From assembly GCF_017832355.1 (NCBI RefSeq), contig NZ_JAFIBY010000003.1, positions 124,001 to 188,000 on the forward strand: a DNA stretch of 64,000 nt, read 5' to 3'. The notes beneath the pieces are model-generated. The model was not told the origin of the DNA. It was given only the letters and a program-made list of their open reading frames with translations, and searched no databases. This stretch comes from Serratia sp. PL17 (lineage in GTDB: Bacteria > Pseudomonadota > Gammaproteobacteria > Enterobacterales > Enterobacteriaceae). Positions within the stretch are counted from its first letter, which is position 1, and each line of letters begins with the position of its first letter. Positions 58,394-64,000 of the stretch are shown piece after piece. The position numbers and the translations under genes are program-made.

Positions 58394-59326
58394 ATGAATT
58401 TATCAAGCGTCGATCTCAATCTTCTGGTGGTGTTTGAAGCGTTGTACCAAACGCGTAATGTCACCGCGGCAGGCCGCACGCTGAACCGCGCCCAGCCTTC
58501 CGTCAGCAATGCCCTGACCCGGCTGCGGACCCTGTTTGGCGACCCGCTATTCGTCCGCAGTGGCGGCAGCATGATGCCAACCGCACGTGCCCACCAGTTG
58601 ATGCCGCAAATACGCCCCGTACTGGAACAAATACGTCATGCGTTGACGCCGCCGACCCACTTCGATCCCGCCACGGCAAACCAGCGCCGCTTTAGGTTAG
58701 CCGCCGGCGACTATGCCGATATCACGCTGTTGCCGCTCATCATAAGCCGACTGCGCCAGGACGCCCCCGGCATTGATATTCGCGTTTCGCGGCTGGATCG
58801 CCGCACGATAGTGCAGCAACTTGAGCGCGGAGAAATAGACGTAGCCCTGGGTGGGCATCTCAACGCGGAGGAAGGCATGCTGGTGCAACCGTTGTTTAAC
58901 GAGAGCTTCGTCTGTATTGCCAACCAACAGCACCCGCAGTTGGCCGCCGGGCACTGGGGCTTGCGAGAGTACCTCACCTTACCCCACGCACTTTACGCGC
59001 CGTCGGATGACGGATCTGCACGTGGGATCATAGACCGGCGGTTGGCTGACATGGGGTTGGAGCGGCGGGTTGCAGCGACGTTCTCTCACATTATTGCGTT
59101 GCCTGCGGTCGTCGCCGGCAGCGATCTGATCGCCACCCTTGCGTGCAGCGTCGCCAGACGCTTTTCCGATCCTGAAAAGGTCTGTTTCTTACCACTGCCC
59201 TCGGAACTGGCAGTGGCTGAATTTTCTATCGATTTGATCGCGGGCCGACAGGCCAAGCGAGATCCTGCGCTGGCCTGGCTCTGTAATACCATCGCCCAGT
59301 TAAACGTGGGTGACATCCTGATTTAA
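58394..59326 (+). CDS. LysR-family regulator, divergent from pcp
   Basis: A 310-residue LysR-type regulator. The N-terminal helix-turn-helix (RNVTAAGRTLNRAQPSVSNA) is followed by LFGDPLFVRSGGSMMPT, the pattern of NodD/PcpR-like regulators, and an effector domain from about 95. 92 bp separate its start from pcp. Target inferred to be pcp; ligand unknown. Confidence 0.87.
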   Translation: MNLSSVDLNLLVVFEALYQTRNVTAAGRTLNRAQPSVSNALTRLRTLFGDPLFVRSGGSMMPTARAHQLMPQIRPVLEQIRHALTPPTHFDPATANQRRFRLAAGDYADITLLPLIISRLRQDAPGIDIRVSRLDRRTIVQQLERGEIDVALGGHLNAEEGMLVQPLFNESFVCIANQQHPQLAAGHWGLREYLTLPHALYAPSDDGSARGIIDRRLADMGLERRVAATFSHIIALPAVVAGSDLIATLACSVARRFSDPEKVCFLPLPSELAVAEFSIDLIAGRQAKRDPALAWLCNTIAQLNVGDILI

Positions 59327-59349
59327 CCCCAGTACACCGGGGTTAGGCC

Positions 59350-59820
59350 CTACATTTTCTGCACCGTCTGATAAATATCAAGATCAAAATAGCCATCGGC
59401 CTCACAGTCGTTGAGGTAATGCTCGTAACACACGCCTGCGGTGGGCTTGTAGCCACTGGCCGGCAGTTCTCGCTGATAGAAATCTGCCCAGGCTTTGCCA
59501 AAATCGCCATCGGTGATCTGCACGTGATAGATCCCGTATAACCCGGCAGGCAGCGTTTGCAGTGCGAATCCGTCATGAATCGGCGTTGGTAGCACAAAGT
59601 CATCCGGCACGGTAAACACCACGTCGGCCCGCAGTTGTTCAGGCGCGACCACCGACGGATCGTCCCAATACAACACCAGCCATTTGCCTATCGGGACCCC
59701 ATGTTGCCGTTGCCAGGCCACCAGCTGTTTGACGCCCTGGGGAACGGTTTCCGGGTAAGGCCCAACGACCCGCACGCCAGCCACTTTTTCTGCCCGTTTA
59801 TCTTCAATTCTTAACGTCAT
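59350..59820 (-). CDS. GyrI/SbmC-like protein
   Basis: A 156-residue GyrI-like fold protein. VAGVRVVGPYPETVPQGVKQ and a C-terminal EADGYFDLDIYQTVQ match E. coli SbmC/GyrI, which protects gyrase from microcin B17. The same fold also occurs as an effector-binding domain, so the function is only likely. I chose ATG 59820; the frame extends 19 codons further upstream toward kynA. Confidence 0.75.
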   Translation of the reverse strand: MTLRIEDKRAEKVAGVRVVGPYPETVPQGVKQLVAWQRQHGVPIGKWLVLYWDDPSVVAPEQLRADVVFTVPDDFVLPTPIHDGFALQTLPAGLYGIYHVQITDGDFGKAWADFYQRELPASGYKPTAGVCYEHYLNDCEADGYFDLDIYQTVQKM

Positions 59821-59851
59821 TACCCGCTCCTGACACCCTGTTGAGCTCAAC

Positions 59852-60694
59852 CTACGCGCCAATTTCGGTGCGCACATCCAGTAACTCAGGGAAGAAAGTC
59901 AATTCCAACGCCTTTTTCAGGAAGCTGACGCCGCTTGAGCCGCCGGTGCCCATTTTGAAACCGATGATACGTTCCACCGTCTTCATATGTCGGAAACGCC
60001 ACAGGTGGAAGCTTTCTTCTATATCTACCAGCTTCTCCGCCATTTCATAGGCTTCCCAATACTTTTGCGGGTTGTCATAGATCTCTTTAAACGCAGGCAG
60101 CAGATTTGGATTGCGCTGATAAGGTTGTGTCCAGTCACGTTCGATACACGCTTGCGGAATAGGCAGGCCATGACGTGACAGATAGAGCAAATATTCATCG
60201 TACAGGCTTGGCGCCTCGAGGATCGCCTTCAGCGCAGCGTGTTTTTCCGCGTCGTTACTGAACACTGCCAGCATTGCCGCATTCTTATTGCCTAGTAAAA
60301 ACTCGATGGAACGGTATTGGTGAGACTGGAAACCGGAAGAGTTGCCCAGCACGTCGCGGAACTCAACGTATTCCGACGGCGTCAGGGTTTCCAACACCGC
60401 CCACTGCTCAAACAACAGACGCTGGATCTGCTTAACCCGCGCCAGGATCTTGAAGCAATGGCTGAGCTTGTCCTGCTGCACCAAGGTTCGTGCCGCTTGC
60501 AGCTCGTGCAGCATCAATTTCATCCACAGTTCAGAGGTCTGGTGCTGCACCACAAAGAGCATCTCATCATGATGCTGCGGGTTGGACAGCGGGTGCTGAC
60601 AGTCCAGCAGTTGGTCCAGGCACAGGTAGTCGCCGTAACTCATGCGTTTGGAAAAGTCGGTGACAATCGCGCTTTCTAATTCCCGTTTGTTCAT
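59852..60694 (-). CDS. kynA: Tryptophan 2,3-dioxygenase
   Basis: A 280-residue heme dioxygenase that opens the tryptophan indole ring to N-formylkynurenine. [20 protein letters not shown] near residue 17, [20 protein letters not shown] near 40, [20 protein letters not shown] near 120, and [15 protein letters not shown] near the end match the family. The heme-ligand histidine lies in [13 protein letters not shown] chose ATG 60694 with GGAGAGA upstream. Confidence 0.93.
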   Translation of the reverse strand: MNKRELESAIVTDFSKRMSYGDYLCLDQLLDCQHPLSNPQHHDEMLFVVQHQTSELWMKLMLHELQAARTLVQQDKLSHCFKILARVKQIQRLLFEQWAVLETLTPSEYVEFRDVLGNSSGFQSHQYRSIEFLLGNKNAAMLAVFSNDAEKHAALKAILEAPSLYDEYLLYLSRHGLPIPQACIERDWTQPYQRNPNLLPAFKEIYDNPQKYWEAYEMAEKLVDIEESFHLWRFRHMKTVERIIGFKMGTGGSSGVSFLKKALELTFFPELLDVRTEIGA

Positions 60695-60932
60695 CTGTTC
60701 TCTCCGCTGCGCCCACGACCGGAAGCGGTGTGTAGCGTGCTGCAACCAGAAAACAATAGTACATCCCCCCTCGCTCCGAATGACTATAAACGAGAGTTGC
60801 CTCGCAGTTTTTAACCTTGGGGAGACGGCTTTCATCCCTGCGAGGGCTTTCTGTTTATCCGCTGAGCAAATTGCCCCCGCACGGCTTATCGGCGGGGTTT
60901 CATCAGTGAATCATGCACATGAAAATCCTTTT

Positions 60933-61442
60933 TTAGTCCCGTCCCGGTGAAGGTTGAATAGCCTCCCGACGCCGTACCATGAAAGACCTTTCGAAGGTGA
61001 TCACCGTTTCACCTGTGGATTTGATCCCCCGCGTTTCCACCGTGATGATGCCGTTATTGGGCTGAGACTTTGAGGGACGTTTCGCCAGGATTTTGCTGGT
61101 TGCATAGAGTGTGTCGCCGACAAAAAGCGGATCTTTTAACCGTACTTTATCCCACCCGAGGTTGGCGACTGCCCGGGCAGACAATGCCTGTACCGTCATA
61201 CCGCTGACCAGAGCCAACGTAATGCTGCTGTTCACCAGAACGCGGCCATATTCGGCCTGGGCGCTGTAAACCTGATCGAAATGCAAGGGGTGCTGGTTCA
61301 TCGTCAGTAGGGTCAACCAGGTGTTATCAGCCTCGCTGAGAGTACGGCCAGGCCAATGTTTGATCGTCATGCCAGGATCGAAATCCTCGTAATCGCCACC
61401 CTGTTCTTCCACATATTCATTGTCGCCAATCCGTTTTAACAT
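60933..61442 (-). CDS. MaoC-like dehydratase/hydratase
   Basis: A 169-residue hotdog-fold protein of the MaoC/enoyl-CoA hydratase 2 group. GGDYEDFDPGMTIKHWPGRT at the start, NQHPLHFDQVYSA with the family D/H pair near residue 50, and ALSARAVANLGWDKVRLKDP. It likely adds or removes water at a double bond of a CoA- or keto-acid substrate. Overlaps the upstream cyclodeaminase-like gene by 7 bp. Confidence 0.85.
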   Translation of the reverse strand: MLKRIGDNEYVEEQGGDYEDFDPGMTIKHWPGRTLSEADNTWLTLLTMNQHPLHFDQVYSAQAEYGRVLVNSSITLALVSGMTVQALSARAVANLGWDKVRLKDPLFVGDTLYATSKILAKRPSKSQPNNGIITVETRGIKSTGETVITFERSFMVRRREAIQPSPGRD

Positions 61443-62392
61443 GCCGTTTTCTCCCTGGATTCGTAAAGCGCGATCGCCGCCGCCGTGTCTTCAATAGCCA
61501 GCCCCACACTGCGAAATAGCGTGGTCTGCCCTTTATTAGCCGCAACCTCGCCAAGAATCAGCGCGCCAAGTTCATGAAGCTGCTCCGGTTGGATATACCT
61601 TTGCGTGAGCGCTGTGCGCACTTCCCCCGCGTCCTCCTGCGCGGCAGAGGCGGTTTCCACCACCACCAACGCCGTTTTCAGCAACGCGGGATCCACTTCC
61701 ATCGCCTCTTCGTGGGTACCACCGATAATATTCAGATGAGCGCCTGGCGCGACCCAATCGGCGGCAATCAACGGCTCGCAAGAAGACGTGGACGTGGTCG
61801 TGCAGATAATCTCGGCGCCCTGCACTGTGTCGAACAAGGTCTGACAGATGACAACCTCCGCCGTCGTTACCGTTCTGGCCCACTGTGCGAACGCCTCGGT
61901 TCTGGCCTTTGTGCGGGAATAAATCCGCACTCGGGTAATCGGACGCACGGCAAGCATCGCCAGCAGGGTTGCCCGAGCCTGCACACCTGCCCCCAAAATG
62001 GCCAGATCAGCGGCCCGCGCAGGCGCACACAACTGGGTTGCCAAACCTGCAACCGCGCTGGTTCTCACGGCGGTTAAGGCGGCGCCGTCGAGTAACGCCA
62101 GCATCTGACCGGTATTGATGTCCGTCAGCACCACCACGCCGTGAATGAGCGGAAGCCCCTGCATGGAATTGCCGGGCGTCAGCGTGGTTATCTTGACACT
62201 GGCAACACCGCGTTTAATCCAGCCCGCGGGGCTGATTAACATTTCGGAGGGGCCATGGTTCAATAACGTTCGCGACGGCGATTGCGCTTTCCCGCCGCGT
62301 AAATCCTGGAAGACCTCGCTCAGGCTGGCCATCACATGCCGAAGTGGGGTATTTCCAGACATGTCGTCTTCGTTGATGATTTGCATCGTCAC
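61436..62392 (-). CDS. Ornithine cyclodeaminase/mu-crystallin family enzyme
   Basis: A 318-residue NAD(P)-dependent imine reductase/cyclodeaminase family member. Substrate lysine region [15 protein letters not shown] near 65, nucleotide-binding [16 protein letters not shown] near 135, and [10 protein letters not shown] near 265. The family includes ornithine cyclodeaminase, alanine dehydrogenase and ketimine reductases, so the substrate is open. Overlaps the aldolase gene by 4 bp. Confidence 0.85.
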   Translation of the reverse strand: MTMQIINEDDMSGNTPLRHVMASLSEVFQDLRGGKAQSPSRTLLNHGPSEMLISPAGWIKRGVASVKITTLTPGNSMQGLPLIHGVVVLTDINTGQMLALLDGAALTAVRTSAVAGLATQLCAPARAADLAILGAGVQARATLLAMLAVRPITRVRIYSRTKARTEAFAQWARTVTTAEVVICQTLFDTVQGAEIICTTTSTSSCEPLIAADWVAPGAHLNIIGGTHEEAMEVDPALLKTALVVVETASAAQEDAGEVRTALTQRYIQPEQLHELGALILGEVAANKGQTTLFRSVGLAIEDTAAAIALYESREKTAC

Positions 62393-63390
62393 ATGGCCAC
62401 CCGCTTCAATTCGGCCACCACCTCAACGATAAGGTCTTCTTGCCCGGCAACGGCTTGGCGTTTCCCCAGTTCGAAGAAAACATCTCGCGGATCGACCCCT
62501 GCGCTACCTGCATGGTTGATGACCGGGTTTTTGAACCCCGAGAACACGCCCGCCAGGCCGCTGACGATGCCCAGGGAGTCGATCATCGGCGGAGTCACCA
62601 TTAACTCGCGGGCAGCCAGTTCGGCAGCATCAAGGAAGCGATAAAGATCTATGCCTGTTTTAAACGCCAGACGCTCTAACACCGGCACCAAAACTTCAAG
62701 TTGGGTATTCCCCGCTCCAGCGCCGAATCCCCGTGCGCAACCATCAATAAGGGTGGCGCCAGCTTGTGCAGCAGCCACCGAGTTAGCCACCGCCATCCCC
62801 AAATTGTTGTGCCCGTGGAAAATCAGCGGCACATCGACCTGCATTCGCATCGCCGTGATGCGCGCAGTCACATCCTGTGGCAAAAGACTGCCAGCCGAAT
62901 CCATGATGCCGACAGCCTGAGCGCCGTACCTCACTAACTGCTCGGCCTGCGCAGCCAGTTCCTCAGGCGTTGCCATGTGACTCATCATCAACACTGCGTG
63001 TGCCTCCGCCCCTTGCTCACGCAACCATCCCACATGGCGTTCGGCAAGAGTCGCTTCCGTACAATGGGTGCCGATGCGGACCACGTCTGTGCCAAGGGTA
63101 AGGGCTTTTGACAAGTCAGCGATGGTTCCCCAACCGGGCAGCATAAACACCCCCATCCTGGTGTTCGTCAATGACTCACGCACGATAGCCAGCATCGCAT
63201 CATCACTCAATGCGGCACGCCCCACCTGATAGGAAGAAGCGCCAAGCCCATTACCGTGGCCAACCTCGACAATCGAAACACCCGTTTTATTGACTGCGGT
63301 CGCGTAGTCTCGCAGCTGATCCGCCGTGAGTTGGTGCTTGACCGCATGTTGTCCATCGCGCAGGGTTGAATCGTTAATTAGGATAGCCAT
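62389..63390 (-). CDS. 4-hydroxy-2-oxovalerate aldolase
   Basis: A 333-residue HMGL-like metal-dependent aldolase (MhpE/DmpG/BphI family) that splits, or forms, 4-hydroxy-2-oxoacids from pyruvate and an aldehyde. Active-site [15 protein letters not shown] near residue 7, metal ligands in [16 protein letters not shown] near 195, and [15 protein letters not shown] near 230. I chose ATG 63390; it overlaps the dehydrogenase gene by 17 bp, consistent with the channelling complex these two enzymes form. Confidence 0.92.
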   Translation of the reverse strand: MAILINDSTLRDGQHAVKHQLTADQLRDYATAVNKTGVSIVEVGHGNGLGASSYQVGRAALSDDAMLAIVRESLTNTRMGVFMLPGWGTIADLSKALTLGTDVVRIGTHCTEATLAERHVGWLREQGAEAHAVLMMSHMATPEELAAQAEQLVRYGAQAVGIMDSAGSLLPQDVTARITAMRMQVDVPLIFHGHNNLGMAVANSVAAAQAGATLIDGCARGFGAGAGNTQLEVLVPVLERLAFKTGIDLYRFLDAAELAARELMVTPPMIDSLGIVSGLAGVFSGFKNPVINHAGSAGVDPRDVFFELGKRQAVAGQEDLIVEVVAELKRVAM

Positions 63391-64000
63391 TTGCACCCTC
63401 CGTTTTGTTTCGATAAGCGGCGTACTGTTCTGCAACCAAAATGGCGGCTGAATTGATCAGATCCAGATTCCCTGCGTATTCGGGCATCACACGGCTACTG
63501 GCGACCACCTCCAGAGAAATCGACACGCGCCCTTCGGTGACCTTGTACGCTGTCAACGTATAGCCCACGGAGAATTCACGCACCGCCGCAGCCGCAGCGG
63601 TGACGACTGGCGTGATCTGTTCCGTTGTCGCGCCCGGGATATCGGCAAAAATCGTGACTCTGAACATGGCAGGCGGTGCCGCTGGGCTGATGTTGAGGAT
63701 TGCCTTGGTGTTTGCCACGCCGGTGAAGGCGCTGAGTGCAATCTGCGTTGTTTCCACATACTCATCGATGTTGATTCGGGTTGCTCGCCCGAGAATGTCA
63801 CTGGCAACCGTCGCAACCACTTCAATATCGTTCATGACGAAGTGCTGGCTCAGCGCATGCAAGATAGGTATCGATGCCTGCCCACCACAGCTGATTAAGC
63901 TGACATTGCGATCGGTCAGTGCGTCTGTTCCCGTCACTGTCGGTACGATCATTTTCCCTACATGGCTGGGTGTTAAGTCGATCAGTAACGTGCCTAGCGG
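63374..64000 (-). CDS. Acetaldehyde dehydrogenase (acylating), partial
   Basis: The C-terminal 208 residues of a CoA-acylating aldehyde dehydrogenase (MhpF/DmpF/BphJ family); the frame is open to the window edge. The catalytic cysteine lies in [17 protein letters not shown], about residue 36 of the visible part, and [19 protein letters not shown] follows near 105. It partners the aldolase: acetaldehyde + CoA to acetyl-CoA, or the reverse. The nucleotide-binding N-terminus is outside the window. Confidence 0.9.
   Translation of the reverse strand, partial: PLGTLLIDLTPSHVGKMIVPTVTGTDALTDRNVSLISCGGQASIPILHALSQHFVMNDIEVVATVASDILGRATRINIDEYVETTQIALSAFTGVANTKAILNISPAAPPAMFRVTIFADIPGATTEQITPVVTAAAAAVREFSVGYTLTAYKVTEGRVSISLEVVASSRVMPEYAGNLDLINSAAILVAEQYAAYRNKTEGANGYPN

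Overview
The window looks like an enterobacterial chromosome, most probably a Serratia (Yersiniaceae). The flagellar proteins closely resemble E. coli and Yersinia versions. The fli, flg, flh, che and mot genes, split between distant loci in E. coli, lie here in one unbroken superlocus. ERIC-type repeats sit in several intergenic gaps. The species assignment is an inference; no rRNA is present to confirm it.

Layout, left to right. 1-554: end of a hicA toxin and a complete hicB antitoxin. 586-3911: L-cystine ABC transporter (tcyN, tcyL, tcyJ) and D-cysteine desulfhydrase (dcyD). 4039-9052: fliZ, fliA, fliC leftward and fliD, fliS, fliT rightward. 9053-12481: a non-flagellar insert with an AraC-type regulator, two tiny convergent genes for single-span membrane peptides, and a divergent LysR regulator/azoreductase pair. 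12487-24171: fliE, then fliFGHIJK and fliLMNOPQR. 24172-25124: an AT-rich gap with a 43-residue basic protein and strong hairpins. 25125-35522: flgL, flgK, flgJ to flgB, all leftward. 35680-37344: flgA, flgM, flgN. 37535-38243: a RelE/HigB-HigA type toxin-antitoxin cassette whose toxin frame is broken twice. 38248-41874: flhE, flhA, flhB. 42049-53100: cheZ, cheY, cheB, cheR, two chemoreceptors, cheW, cheA, motB, motA. 53311-54245: the master regulator flhDC. 54246-55707: a long AT-rich regulatory region. 55708-64000: a Cnu/Hha-family gene, uspC, curA, pcp with a LysR regulator, a GyrI-like protein, tryptophan 2,3-dioxygenase, and a leftward metabolic operon (MaoC-like, ornithine-cyclodeaminase-like, 4-hydroxy-2-oxovalerate aldolase, acylating aldehyde dehydrogenase) that runs off the window.

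How the parts work together. FlhD4C2 turns on the hook-basal-body and export genes. FlgM holds FliA (sigma-28) until the hook is finished, and FliA then transcribes filament and chemotaxis genes. The sequence supports this: near-consensus sigma-28 promoters precede fliC, fliD, flgK, flgM and tsr. One more lies inside flhC, reading into motA, and a perfect one lies about 800 bp upstream of flhD with no obvious target gene. A textbook CRP site lies upstream of flhD.

The items most worth following are the orphan sigma-28 promoter and H-NS-partner gene next to flhDC, the structured motA leader, the flgM promoter whose -35 box overlaps an ERIC end, the paired micro-genes at 10355-10591, the double-frameshifted toxin, and the partial metabolic operon at the right edge.
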